From assembly GCA_963798775.1 (NCBI GenBank), contig CAWCUK010000001.1, positions 806,001 through 870,000 on the forward strand: a stretch of 64,000 nt of DNA. The letters are read 5' to 3'. The position numbers and the translations under genes were made by a program. The DNA comes from CAWCUK01 sp963798775. GTDB lineage: Bacteria; Bacteroidota; Ignavibacteria; Ignavibacteriales; Ignavibacteriaceae. Below the pieces are notes generated by a model. The model had not been told where the DNA came from. It saw nothing but the letters and a program-made list of their open reading frames with translations, and ran no database searches. Positions 46,553-55,919 of the stretch are shown here, one piece after another (position 1 is the first letter of the stretch; the number at the start of each line of letters is the position of its first letter).

Positions 46553-47899
46553 TTAGCTTCTTATCTCATCTAATAATTCTTTTGTTTTTTCTTCCATTAA
46601 TTTAATATCATGCCTGCTTTCAACATTCAGTCTAATAATTGGTTCGGTATTAGACATTCTAAGATTAAAACGCCACTCCGGAAATTCCACGCTAACACCA
46701 TCAACACGCTCTACTTTGCCTTCTGAATATTTTGCTTCAATTTCTTTAATTTTTTCGGCGGGATTATCTATTTTAGAATTTATTTCACCTGAACAAGGAT
46801 AAGCTTCTATCATTTCATTTACAAGCTGAGACAAAGGTTTGTTTTCTTCTGACATCAATTGCATCACTAATAAGAATGGAATCATTCCGCTGTCAGAATA
46901 GGCATTTTCTTTAAAATAATGATGCGCCGACATTTCACCGCCGTAAATCGCGTTTACTTCTCTCATTTTCTGTTTTATAAAGGCATGTCCGCTAACTGAT
47001 TCAACCGCGATTCCGTCATTATCTTTTACAATATCAATTGTATTCCAAACTAATCTCGGATCATGCACAATTTTTTCACCCGGGTTTTTTTTGAGAATTG
47101 ATTTTGCTAATAAACCCACAATATAATAACCTTCAATAAAACTTCCGTTTTCATCAAAAAAGAAACAACGGTCAAAATCTCCGTCCCAGGCTACACCAAG
47201 ATCGGCTTTGTTTTCTAAAACCGCGTCAATAGTTGCTTGTCTATTTTCAGGCAAAAGAGGATTTGGAATTCCGTTGGGGAAATCGGAATCTGGTTCATTG
47301 AAAACTTTAATCATTTTTACGGGCAGTTCTTCTTCAATCGCGTCAACAACCAAACCGGCGCAGCCGTTGCCGGCGTTTACTACAACCTTAAAAGGTTTAA
47401 TTTTTTCGGGATCAAAAAACTTTTTAAGATGATTTACAAAACCGGACATAACATCATGAAAAGTAACATCTCCGGGTTCACTTACTTCAACTCCTAAATC
47501 ATCATTTAAAATCATCCGTTCAACTTCATTTAAACCGGAATCATAACCAACCGGGACAGATCCTTTTTTTACAAACTTCATCCCGTTATAATCTGCGGGA
47601 TTATGACTTGCCGTAATCATTATTCCGCCGTCCGCTTCAAAAGCCGGAGTTGCATAATATATCATTTCGGTTCCGCATAGTCCTATATCAATTACGTCCA
47701 CACCGGCAAGAGTTAATCCTCTTTTTAACGCGTCTGAAATTGCTTCCGAAGATTTTCTTATATCGCGACCGATTACTATTGTTTTTGCATCTAATAATTT
47801 TGCGTATGCTCTGCCTATTTTAACAGCAAGTTCCGCGTTTAATTCTGAAGGAACTCTGCCTCTTATATCATACGCTTTAAATGCATTTATTTTGTCCAT
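46553..47899 (-). CDS. Phosphomannomutase/phosphoglucomutase
   Basis: 448 residues of the alpha-D-phosphohexomutase family. The phosphoserine loop is ITASHNPADYNGMKF (Ser about residue 96), the metal loop is WDGDFDRCFFFDE, the sugar loop is YGGEMSAHHYFKE, and the phosphate-binding loop near the end is RMSNTEPIIRLNVE. It interconverts mannose-1- and -6-phosphate, or the glucose forms, for surface-polysaccharide precursors. Standalone. Confidence 0.92.
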   Translation of the reverse strand: MDKINAFKAYDIRGRVPSELNAELAVKIGRAYAKLLDAKTIVIGRDIRKSSEAISDALKRGLTLAGVDVIDIGLCGTEMIYYATPAFEADGGIMITASHNPADYNGMKFVKKGSVPVGYDSGLNEVERMILNDDLGVEVSEPGDVTFHDVMSGFVNHLKKFFDPEKIKPFKVVVNAGNGCAGLVVDAIEEELPVKMIKVFNEPDSDFPNGIPNPLLPENRQATIDAVLENKADLGVAWDGDFDRCFFFDENGSFIEGYYIVGLLAKSILKKNPGEKIVHDPRLVWNTIDIVKDNDGIAVESVSGHAFIKQKMREVNAIYGGEMSAHHYFKENAYSDSGMIPFLLVMQLMSEENKPLSQLVNEMIEAYPCSGEINSKIDNPAEKIKEIEAKYSEGKVERVDGVSVEFPEWRFNLRMSNTEPIIRLNVESRHDIKLMEEKTKELLDEIRS

Positions 47900-48106
47900 T
47901 TATTTTCTCCGTATAAATCTTAAGTTTATATAAAAATTGAAAAATTAGTCGTGGATTTAATTATGAATTACATAATGAAAATTAAGATAGTAAATTTGCA
48001 TTAAATAAATTGTGAAATTAAATATTCTATAGAAAAAAAACATTCAAGAGAAACATTTTTCAATAGACTTTTTACGGAGAAAAATTTAAGTTAGGCACAT
48101 AAAATT

Positions 48107-48430
48107 ATGAGGGAGCAAGTTATCGCAACTAATAATACTGTTAAATGGCACTTCGCAAAATGCAATAATTCAAAATGTCACTCAATTTTTCTGGTAAACC
48201 CGGATGAAACGCCCGGTGAACTGGGATATATTTGTCCCGAGTGTAGTAAAAAAACCACAACTTCTCATATTGTACAATGTTCAAGCTGTAAAACTATTCT
48301 TAATTTTGTTCGGGCCACACCTAGTGAAGAAAAAGTAGTTTTTACGGTTCCTAAATGTTCTCATTGTGTTGGTACAATTGAAGATGAGTGGGAAGTAGAG
48401 CCACTATATCAGCCGGATTCATATATTTAA
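48107..48430 (+). CDS. Small zinc-ribbon protein
   Basis: 107 residues with eight to nine cysteines arranged as KCNNSKCH, CPEC, CSSC and CSHC, suggesting two zinc ribbons. There is no signal peptide or membrane segment. The protein ends in acidic EDEWEVEPLYQPDSY. Family not recognised. It stands alone between the phosphomannomutase (divergent) and the S46 peptidase, each about 210 bases away. Confidence 0.65.
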   Translation: MREQVIATNNTVKWHFAKCNNSKCHSIFLVNPDETPGELGYICPECSKKTTTSHIVQCSSCKTILNFVRATPSEEKVVFTVPKCSHCVGTIEDEWEVEPLYQPDSYI

Positions 48431-48643
48431 ATTCAAATGAGTGAATTTACGAATTCTAAAATGTTTTTCTTTTCAGAAAAACCCGCAAAAGATATATCAT
48501 TACTAGTTAATAAATCAAAAATCTAACATAAATACGCAGCCGCATTTCAAATTTCTTTATTTGTATGAGATTGATCTTTAATAAATCATAGAAATATGGT
48601 AAGTTTATAATGAAAACTTACAATTAATTTTTAAAGGTAGCTC

Positions 48644-50851
48644 ATGAAAAAAATATATAATTTCACGGCTTTCCGGGCGGTAATATTAGGGGTTGTACTA
48701 TTTATCGCCGGTTGTTCATCAACAAGTGAAGTTTCGAAATCCCCTCAATCTACAACTCAAAATCAAAGCTATTTAAATTTAGATACTGTTAAAGCCGGTA
48801 AATATGATACCGGAAAAATGTGGACTTTTGAATATCCTCCGTTAAATTATTTTAAAGAAGAATATAATTTTACCCCGCAACAAGAATGGTTAGATAATGT
48901 AAGAATGTCGGCTTTACGCTTTGCCTCTTACTGTTCCGCTTCTTTTGTTTCTGCCGACGGGCTTGTTATGACAAATCATCATTGCGGTAGGGAAAGTGTT
49001 GCGGAAGTATCAAAGGAAGGCGAAGATCTTTTCCACAATGGTTTTTTTGCCGAAACTTTAGAAGATGAAAGGCCTGTTCCCGGACTTTTTGTCGACCAGC
49101 TTGTTTTGATTAAAGATGTAACGGATGAAGTTCATTCAGCAATAGACAAAGGAACTACTCCTGATGAAAAAGTTGCTAATGAAAAACAAGTAATCAGCGA
49201 AATAGAAAAAAGAGAAGGCGACAAAAGCGGATTAAAAGTTTCCATTACTAAACTTTTTAATGGCGGTAAATATTCTTTATATGGATATAAAAGATATACT
49301 GATGTTAGATTAGTTTTTTCTCCTGAAGCTGAATTAGGATTTTTCGGCGGAGACTATGATAACTTCACTTATCCGCGTTATGATTTAGACTGTAACTTCT
49401 TTAGAGTTTATGATGAAGACGGAAAACCTTTAAAAACAGATCATTATTTTCATTGGAGCCCAAACGGTGCTGAACCTGGTGAACCTGTATTTGTTGTGGG
49501 AAATCCCGGTTCTACAAACAGATTAAAAACTGTCGCTCAATTAGAATATTACAGAGATATTCAATATCCTTATACAGTAGATTTGCTGAATAATTTAGTT
49601 GAAATTTATTCTAAATTAATCGCAGAACACCCGGAAAGAAAAGACGAACTTCAAAATAGATTATTTGGTTTTTCAAATTCTCAAAAAGCTTATATCGGGA
49701 TGTTAAAAGGTTTAAGAGATCCTGTTTTAATGCAGAAGAAAAAAGATTTTGAAAAGAAATTTAGAGAAGCGGTTCAAAATGATCCTAAATTGAATGAGCA
49801 GTACGGTGACCTTTGGGATAATATTGCTTCAACAAGAAATGAAATGAGAGAAGTTTCAGTTCAGCTTTATGCAATGTCTTTAAATCCAATAACATCATCT
49901 AAATATTTTTTTATCGCTCAAGATGTAGTTGAATTAGCCAAAGAGCTGCAGAAGCCGGAAGATCAAAGAAGTGAACTTTATAAAGGCGCCGAATTAGATT
50001 CTACAATAAATAATCTTATTCCTTCTGATTTAGATGAACAATTAAACCGCGATCTTCTTGAAAAACAAATTGCGATAATGGAAAAATATTTAGGAAAAGA
50101 TAACGAACTTGTACAAAAAATAACCGGCGGAAATTCCGGAAAGGCCGCGGTTGATTATATGATGAACCATACTTATTTAACAAGTGAAGCCAAATTAAAA
50201 GATCTTATTAAAAAGGGACCGGACGCAGTATTAAACAGCGATGATCCTTTTATTTATTTTGTACTTCAAACATCCGATAAAAGAGATCAGCTTCAGGCAA
50301 AAGCAAAAGAAATTAGCGCGCAAGAATCAGAATATGCTCAAAAGTTAGGTCGCGCTTTATTCGAAGTTTACGGAACCTCAATTCCCCCTGACGCAACATT
50401 TACATTACGTATTTCTGATGGTGTTGTAAAAGGATTTCCATATAACGGAACTATTGCTCCTCCTGTTACTACTTTTTATGGATTATACGACAGGTATTAT
50501 TCTTTCGGAAAAGAAGATCCTTGGGCTTTACCGGAAAAATGGGTAAATCCGCCGGCAGATTTTAATTTAGAAGTTCCGATGGATTTTGTTTCCACCAATG
50601 ATATTATCGGCGGAAATTCCGGAAGCCCTGTTATTAACGAGAAAGCACAGGTTGTGGGTTTAGCTTTCGACGGAAATATTCAAAGTTTACCCGGCAATTT
50701 TATTTTTACTACAGAAGAAAATAGAACTGTTTCTGTACATTCAGCCGGTATGATGGAAGCAATAAAACATCTTTATAAAGCTACCAGATTAAGCACTGAA
50801 TTAGAAAATGGAAAAATTACTACTGCAGATTCAACCGCTGTAAGTAAATAA
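48644..50851 (+). CDS. S46 family dipeptidyl-peptidase (DPP7-like)
   Basis: 735 residues. Lipobox IAGCSSTSEV (Cys about residue 24) suggests membrane anchoring in the periplasm. The S46 motifs are TNHHCGRESV (catalytic His about 110) and GGNSGSPVIN (Ser about 661). The specificity segment after the Ser reads GLAFDGNIQS; Gly at this place matches DPP7 (hydrophobic P1), whereas DPP11 has Arg, as I recall from Porphyromonas enzymes. It removes dipeptides from peptides in the periplasm of amino-acid-using bacteria. A terminator follows. Confidence 0.92.
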   Translation: MKKIYNFTAFRAVILGVVLFIAGCSSTSEVSKSPQSTTQNQSYLNLDTVKAGKYDTGKMWTFEYPPLNYFKEEYNFTPQQEWLDNVRMSALRFASYCSASFVSADGLVMTNHHCGRESVAEVSKEGEDLFHNGFFAETLEDERPVPGLFVDQLVLIKDVTDEVHSAIDKGTTPDEKVANEKQVISEIEKREGDKSGLKVSITKLFNGGKYSLYGYKRYTDVRLVFSPEAELGFFGGDYDNFTYPRYDLDCNFFRVYDEDGKPLKTDHYFHWSPNGAEPGEPVFVVGNPGSTNRLKTVAQLEYYRDIQYPYTVDLLNNLVEIYSKLIAEHPERKDELQNRLFGFSNSQKAYIGMLKGLRDPVLMQKKKDFEKKFREAVQNDPKLNEQYGDLWDNIASTRNEMREVSVQLYAMSLNPITSSKYFFIAQDVVELAKELQKPEDQRSELYKGAELDSTINNLIPSDLDEQLNRDLLEKQIAIMEKYLGKDNELVQKITGGNSGKAAVDYMMNHTYLTSEAKLKDLIKKGPDAVLNSDDPFIYFVLQTSDKRDQLQAKAKEISAQESEYAQKLGRALFEVYGTSIPPDATFTLRISDGVVKGFPYNGTIAPPVTTFYGLYDRYYSFGKEDPWALPEKWVNPPADFNLEVPMDFVSTNDIIGGNSGSPVINEKAQVVGLAFDGNIQSLPGNFIFTTEENRTVSVHSAGMMEAIKHLYKATRLSTELENGKITTADSTAVSK

Positions 50852-50872
50852 TTCTCTGATTCTTTAAAATTA

Positions 50873-50904
50873 AAAAGGCCGTTCTAATTACAGAATGGCC
50901 TTTT
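50873..50904 (+). terminator. Terminator after the S46 peptidase
   Basis: AAAAGGCC-G-TTCT / AGAA-T-GGCCTTTT hairpin followed by T-rich sequence, 22 bases past the stop. The next gene converges, so it may serve both. Confidence 0.75.
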
Positions 50905-50920
50905 CTTTTTTTAGAAAATT

Positions 50921-51472
50921 CTAAAAGATGTATCTGGTTTCCAAATAAATTGAAAAATATTTTGCTAGGGAATTATTGAAAGTCATACCATATTCGGCGC
51001 CCAGCCCCAAAGTAACTCCGGTAGGATTAAAAGTTCTAAAATCAACCCCTCCCAAAACTGAAAAAACAATTCCGTAATTCCAAGTATCAACATCGCTAAA
51101 AGTTCTATCATTTAACAGCAGAAGTCCTATTCCCTCTTCGGTAAAAAAATTATTTGATTGATTTTGATTTACAATTCCTTCCAGGGAAATACCTTTTAAA
51201 AATGGGTAATAATTTTTTCTTCCCGCGGTAAAAATTTGGTCAATATCAGCGGAATAAAGGAAAGATAAACGAGTAATAACATCTTTTGTGAAAAATAAAT
51301 TAGATTCTAAAAATAATGAAGCTGAAAAACTTGTTTGATTAGGAGAATTGCCGCTTAAAACTCCGCCGCCTAATGAGGCTCCTATTCCGTTTCTAACTTG
51401 TGCATTTACATTGCTTGAAATAAGAAAGAATAGGAAGAAAAGAAAAAAGATTTGCTTCCTTATAAAAATCAT
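50921..51472 (-). CDS. Hypothetical outer-membrane beta-barrel-like protein
   Basis: I place the start at ATG 51472 because AAAGGAATTC precedes it and it begins a good signal peptide (MIFIRKQIFFLFFLFFLISS then NVNAQ); the frame is open 17 codons further. The mature part (about 155 residues) alternates hydrophobic and polar residues in strands (GASLGGGVLSGN, FGIVFSVLGGVDFRT-like, GLGAEYGMTF) and ends in YIF, a C-terminal aromatic as in small outer-membrane barrels. No family assigned. Confidence 0.55.
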   Translation of the reverse strand: MIFIRKQIFFLFFLFFLISSNVNAQVRNGIGASLGGGVLSGNSPNQTSFSASLFLESNLFFTKDVITRLSFLYSADIDQIFTAGRKNYYPFLKGISLEGIVNQNQSNNFFTEEGIGLLLLNDRTFSDVDTWNYGIVFSVLGGVDFRTFNPTGVTLGLGAEYGMTFNNSLAKYFSIYLETRYIF

Positions 51473-51668
51473 TAGAATTCCTTTTAAAAAATTATCTTCA
51501 AATTCACTCACTTGTGTTAACATACATAAAAATATTTCTATGAGAAAATTTGGGGAATTTCAGTATGATAAAAAAGGAAGGATACAAAAATATAAAGAAA
51601 CATTATGTATCGACAACTATTAAAATCACTAAATAAACTGATCGACAAAATATAAATTTTAAAATATT

Positions 51669-51676
51669 TATCTTTG
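51669..51676 (+). promoter_or_regulatory. Possible -7 element of gldC
   Basis: TATCTTTG fits TAnnTTTG and lies 32 bases ahead of ATG 51708. No TTTG lies at the usual -33 distance. Confidence 0.35.
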
Positions 51677-51707
51677 CAGAAATAATTCTAAACACTCAGG
51701 AAGACAA

Positions 51708-52046
51708 ATGAAAAAATCGGAAATAAAATTATTTATAGAATTAGACGAAAGTAATATTCCATCTAAAATTGAATGGGAAGCTGACGACGCGGAATTTAAT
51801 GGGAAAAAAGAAGCAAAATCTTTAATGCTTTCTTTATGGGACGAAAAGGATAATGTAACTATGGGAATTGATTTATGGACAAAAAAAATGATGGTAAACG
51901 ATATGAATTTTCATTTTCACCAGACGTTAATAAAAATGGCTGATACATATTTCCGCGCGACAAAAAATAAAGAAGTCGCCGATATGATAGGAGATTTCGG
52001 ACAGAAATTTGCGGAAAAATTAGAACTATATAAAAATGAAGATTAA
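51708..52046 (+). CDS. gldC: GldC-like protein
   Basis: 112 residues with the GldC pattern: KSEIKLFIELDESNIPSKIE, WEADDAEFNGKKEAKSLMLS, WDEKDNVTMGIDLWTKKM, and MVNDMNFHFHQTLIKMADTY. GldC was named for gliding motility, but homologues occur in many non-gliding Bacteroidota-group bacteria and no other gld gene is here. Cytoplasmic, with no known catalytic role. It overlaps cydB by four bases at the 3' end (convergent). Confidence 0.88.
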   Translation: MKKSEIKLFIELDESNIPSKIEWEADDAEFNGKKEAKSLMLSLWDEKDNVTMGIDLWTKKMMVNDMNFHFHQTLIKMADTYFRATKNKEVADMIGDFGQKFAEKLELYKNED

Positions 52047-53086
52047 TGCGGCGATGTTTTCTTCTGAAATTTAAAAATTTTGATTAAATAAAATAATGAT
52101 GGAAATATTATAAACGAACCGATAATTAAAGCCCAGCCTAAATATGTTAAAGTAATTTCCGGTGCGGCTGAATTAAAAAATGTAAGATCCTCCGCGTCTT
52201 TAAATCTTACTAAAGTTGGAAAAAAGACGGCATAAAACGCGGTTAAAATAAAAAGCAGCTGTGCGCCGGCAATTATTCTTGAAGCCCATTTTAAACCTTT
52301 ATTTAAAATATTCCATAATACAGGTAGTGAAAGTGTAGCCGCAATTATTAGAATTATACTTAAAGGATCGCTGAAAAATCTTTGTATAAAATCTACGTTA
52401 TCCAAATAAGAAGCTGCAAATACAAATCCTCCGCTTATAACAGTGGCAATAATAGCTTTTTTAGATTTTGATATAAATTCTTTCACAACAGCTTCGTCAG
52501 TTGTTTCGCTTATTAAAAATACAGACGCAATAAAAGCGAAAAGAGAGCAAAGAAAAATTCCCATGGAAATTGAGAATAAATTTAGCCATGGGAAAATATA
52601 TCCTTCCGCAAAACTTGTGGGGTTTAACATTATTTTATTGCTTATAATAGCGCCCACAATCAGACCGAAAAAAAATGTAACCATCAAACTTGAATAAGCA
52701 AAAACTTTGGAATAGAATTCTTGCGATTTATCTTTATAAGCATCATAATGACGGAAAGTAAAAGCAGTTCCCCGCAAAACAATACCGACTAACAAAAGAA
52801 TTAAAGGGATATATAATGCGATAGAAACGCTTGTATAAATCGGGGGAAACGCGTTAAATAAAATTACAACCGAAATTATCAGCCACATATGGTTGGCTTC
52901 CCAAATTGGTGCCATTGCTTCGGAAACTAAAGCTTTAGTTCTTTCTTTAGATTTTCCTTTTGCGGTTATCTCAACAATTCCCGCTCCAAAATCAGCGCCG
53001 CCTAGCAGGCAATAAAGATAAATAGAAACTAAAAAAAATAATATTACTACATATAACATTACATTCTCCGGAAAGAATTTAAACAA
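52043..53086 (-). CDS. cydB: Cytochrome bd ubiquinol oxidase subunit II
   Basis: 347 residues with about nine transmembrane helices. Signature segments are YCLLGGADFGAGIVEI, SEAMAPIWEANHMWLIISVVI and FNAFPPIYTSVSIALYIPL. It pairs with CydA (8 bases upstream) to form the bd oxidase. The oxygen-scavenging role fits microaerobic life. Confidence 0.94.
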   Translation of the reverse strand: MFKFFPENVMLYVVILFFLVSIYLYCLLGGADFGAGIVEITAKGKSKERTKALVSEAMAPIWEANHMWLIISVVILFNAFPPIYTSVSIALYIPLILLLVGIVLRGTAFTFRHYDAYKDKSQEFYSKVFAYSSLMVTFFFGLIVGAIISNKIMLNPTSFAEGYIFPWLNLFSISMGIFLCSLFAFIASVFLISETTDEAVVKEFISKSKKAIIATVISGGFVFAASYLDNVDFIQRFFSDPLSIILIIAATLSLPVLWNILNKGLKWASRIIAGAQLLFILTAFYAVFFPTLVRFKDAEDLTFFNSAAPEITLTYLGWALIIGSFIIFPSLFYLIKIFKFQKKTSPH

Positions 53087-53094
53087 TAAAAAGA

Positions 53095-54405
53095 TTAATA
53101 TGCCGATTCACTTTCATCCAATGCTTTTATTTGCCGGCGCATTAACCAAACCGCAAGAAAAGTTAATATTAGATAAACAAATGAAAAAGTGGCAAGATGA
53201 AAAATTTGTCCCGGCACCGGAGTAACGGCTTCGCTTGTTTTTAAAATATTGTAAATTACCCATGGCTGCCGTCCTACTTCAGTTACTATCCATCCTGCTT
53301 CCACAGCCAGAAATCCTAACGGCGCGCAAATTGCCGCTAATATTAAAAATTTAGTATTAAGCAATTGATCTTTCCATCTAATCCTTATTACCCAAAATAT
53401 TAATCCAACCAATGCGAGGAAGAATCCGCATGCAACCATAACTTGGAAAGAAATATGTACCGCGACAATCGGGGGCCACACTGTCTTAGGAAAATCATTT
53501 AGACCTTTTACTTCCGCGCTAAAATTACCAAAGGCTAAAAAGCTTAACATTTTGGGAATTTGAATTCCGTACTCCATTTCTCTTTTATCAGTATTCGGGA
53601 TTCCGCCGATGGTTAAAGGAGCGCCTTTTTCAGTCTTAAAATGCCCTTCTAACGCCGCTAATTTTATAGGCTGTCTTTCAGCGACATCTTTTGCGCTAAA
53701 ATCACCGCTTAACGGCTGCAGTAAAGCAAAAATACTTCCGAAACTTAAGGCTATTATTAATGCTTTTTTATGAACAATGTTATTTCTGTGTTTAATTAGG
53801 AGAAAGGCATGAAGGCCGGCAACGGCAAAAGAAGTTGAAACAAAAGCCGCAATTGTCATATGAAGAGTTTGGCTAATCCAAGCAGGGTTAAACATTGCGG
53901 CAAAAGGATCAATGTTTACAGCCTTTCCATTTACCCAATCAAAACCGGAAGGAGCATTCATCCATGCATTTGCGCATACAACAAAAATTCCTGATACAAC
54001 TCCGGAAACACCTACTAGTAAACCGGAAGCCCAATGAACATATTTGTTTACGCGGTTCCATCCGTAAAGAAAAACTCCTATGAAAATTGCTTCCACAAAA
54101 AAAGCCGTTCCTTCCCAGCTAAAGGGCATTCCTATTACCGCGCCGGCATGTTTCATAAATCCCGGCCACAATAAACCAAGTTCAAAAGATAAAGCTGTTC
54201 CGGAAACAGCACCTACGGCAAAAAATATCGCGACACCTTTGGACCAAGCTTTGGTAAGCCGTAAATAAACATCATCATTTTTTTTGAGATAAAGCCAGTG
54301 AGAAATTACCATTAAGAAAGGCATCGTCATGCCGATGCAGGCGAAAATGATATGAAAGCCTAAAGATAAGGCCATTGTTGAACGGGCGGCCAATAAATTA
54401 TCCAA
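53095..54405 (-). CDS. cydA: Cytochrome bd ubiquinol oxidase subunit I, short Q-loop type
   Basis: 436 residues, shorter than the ~520-residue E. coli type because the Q-loop is brief, as in CIO-type or Gram-positive enzymes. Visible are the b-heme His region SLGFHIIFACIGMTMPF, WEGTAFFVEAIFIGVFLYGWNR, and the C-terminal GWIVTEVGRQPWVIY. It reduces oxygen to water with quinol electrons and is cotranscribed with cydB. Confidence 0.94.
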   Translation of the reverse strand: MDNLLAARSTMALSLGFHIIFACIGMTMPFLMVISHWLYLKKNDDVYLRLTKAWSKGVAIFFAVGAVSGTALSFELGLLWPGFMKHAGAVIGMPFSWEGTAFFVEAIFIGVFLYGWNRVNKYVHWASGLLVGVSGVVSGIFVVCANAWMNAPSGFDWVNGKAVNIDPFAAMFNPAWISQTLHMTIAAFVSTSFAVAGLHAFLLIKHRNNIVHKKALIIALSFGSIFALLQPLSGDFSAKDVAERQPIKLAALEGHFKTEKGAPLTIGGIPNTDKREMEYGIQIPKMLSFLAFGNFSAEVKGLNDFPKTVWPPIVAVHISFQVMVACGFFLALVGLIFWVIRIRWKDQLLNTKFLILAAICAPLGFLAVEAGWIVTEVGRQPWVIYNILKTSEAVTPVPGQIFHLATFSFVYLILTFLAVWLMRRQIKALDESESAY

Positions 54406-54500
54406 AATTCTTCTTCCTTACAATATCATAAAATCGACTTTATAAACTTACGAAATGTAGAAGATAACTTCATTCGCCCAGTATAAAAAATATATTAAAA

Positions 54501-55631
54501 TTAATTATATGTAATTCTATAAATTATTCCATTATAATCATCGGAAACTAGCATCGAACCATCCGGCATTACTTGAACATCTACAGGTCTTCCGGAAACC
54601 GATTCTCCGTGTAGCCAGCCTTCTGCAAAAGGTTCATAACTAACCGGATTTTGATTTTTGTCCAACTTTACAATTGAAACGCGGTAACCGATTTTTTTAC
54701 TTCTGTTCCATGAACCATGCTCGGCAATAAATATTTGATTTTTATATTCGTCCGGAAACATATCACCGGTATAAAAACGCATTCCCAAAGAGGCAACATG
54801 CGGACCTAATTCCTGTACGGGTTTTGTATATTTGCTCAGATCTTTTCCTTCACCGAATTGGGGATCACGAATATCTTTACCGAACATAAACGGAAATCCG
54901 AAATTCATTCCTTTTTTGGGTGCACGATTTAATTCATCGGGAGGAATATTGTCACCTAACATATCTCTGCCGTTGTCAGTAAACCAAAGGATGTTTGTTT
55001 CCGGGTTCCAATCAAAACCAACCGTATTTCTAATTCCCGAAGCATAAATTTCGAAATCACTTCCGTCCGGATTCATCCTTGTTATAGTGCCAAAAATTTT
55101 TTCATCATTTAAACACACATTGCATGGTGCGCCGACCGGAACATATAATTTCCCGTCAGGCCCGAAACGAATAAACTTCCAGCCGTGATGAGTTTTATCG
55201 GGAAATTTATCATAAACTATTTCATAATTGGGATTATTTTTATAATTTTCTTCAAGATTTTTAAATTTAATAACACGATTAACTTCAGCCACGTATAGAT
55301 CCCCGTCCTTAACCGCAACACCGTTCGGCATATTTAAGCCAGAAACAATTGTATTAACTTTATCGGCTTTATAATCTTCATCTGAATATTTAATCGCATA
55401 AACCCTATCCTTCCGCGTCCCGACGAATAGAATTCCATTTTCGCTTAATGCCATTGATCTTGCGCCTTCAACATTTTCCGCGAAGACATTTATTTGGAAA
55501 CCATCCGGCAAGTTTATTCCCTTTACCGATGATGGTGACAGATTTTTTTCTTGCGCGTTACAAGAAGTAAAAAGCATTATAAATGATAGAATAAATATTT
55601 TTTTTAATAATGAAAAGAATTTGGGCTTCAT
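54501..55631 (-). CDS. Sorbosone/PQQ-dependent sugar dehydrogenase-like lipoprotein
   Basis: 376 residues. A lipobox at MLFTSCNAQEK (Cys about residue 24) precedes a beta-propeller of the glucose/sorbosone dehydrogenase family: FAENVEGARSMALSENGILF, VAVKDGDLYVAEVNRVIKF, HHGWKFIRFGPDGKLYVPVG, GIRNTVGFDWNP, and IAEHGSWNRS. A pair of cysteines occurs at APCNVCLN. The family oxidises aldoses with PQQ; no PQQ biosynthesis gene is in the window, so cofactor or even activity is uncertain. It stands upstream of cydA (96-base gap). Confidence 0.8.
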   Translation of the reverse strand: MKPKFFSLLKKIFILSFIMLFTSCNAQEKNLSPSSVKGINLPDGFQINVFAENVEGARSMALSENGILFVGTRKDRVYAIKYSDEDYKADKVNTIVSGLNMPNGVAVKDGDLYVAEVNRVIKFKNLEENYKNNPNYEIVYDKFPDKTHHGWKFIRFGPDGKLYVPVGAPCNVCLNDEKIFGTITRMNPDGSDFEIYASGIRNTVGFDWNPETNILWFTDNGRDMLGDNIPPDELNRAPKKGMNFGFPFMFGKDIRDPQFGEGKDLSKYTKPVQELGPHVASLGMRFYTGDMFPDEYKNQIFIAEHGSWNRSKKIGYRVSIVKLDKNQNPVSYEPFAEGWLHGESVSGRPVDVQVMPDGSMLVSDDYNGIIYRITYN

Positions 55632-55647
55632 ATTTAATCCCCATATA

Positions 55648-55839
55648 TTAAGTAACGGAATCCGGAGGAGGCATAATTATCCAAAGAATTATATAGACTA
55701 AAATACCGGGAAAAGCAGCGCTTATTATAGAAATAAGAGTGTAGCCGACTCTGACAATTGTGGGATCCCAGTTAAAATATTCCGCAATACCGCCGCAAAC
55801 TCCGGCAATCATTTTATCTCTGGAACGTTTAAGTTGCAT
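55648..55839 (-). CDS. PspC-domain membrane protein
   Basis: 63 residues: MQLKRSRDKMIAGVCGGIAE, then YFNWDPTIVRVGYTLIS, and one transmembrane helix. This is the PspC/phage-shock fold, usually in envelope-stress control. It is 16 bases upstream of the sugar dehydrogenase gene and 80 bases downstream of a LytTR regulator, on the same strand. Confidence 0.85.
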   Translation of the reverse strand: MQLKRSRDKMIAGVCGGIAEYFNWDPTIVRVGYTLISIISAAFPGILVYIILWIIMPPPDSVT

Positions 55840-55919
55840 TGTAGCTCCCTTTTGTTTAAAAGGAAGTTAACTAAATAGAAAGAAAATAAAAATTAAATTT
55901 ATCAAAGTGGATTATTAAT

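Noticed and set aside
54501..55631. Assignment as a functional PQQ glucose dehydrogenase
   Set aside because: The fold is clear, but no PQQ biosynthesis genes are in the window and sequence alone cannot show cofactor use.
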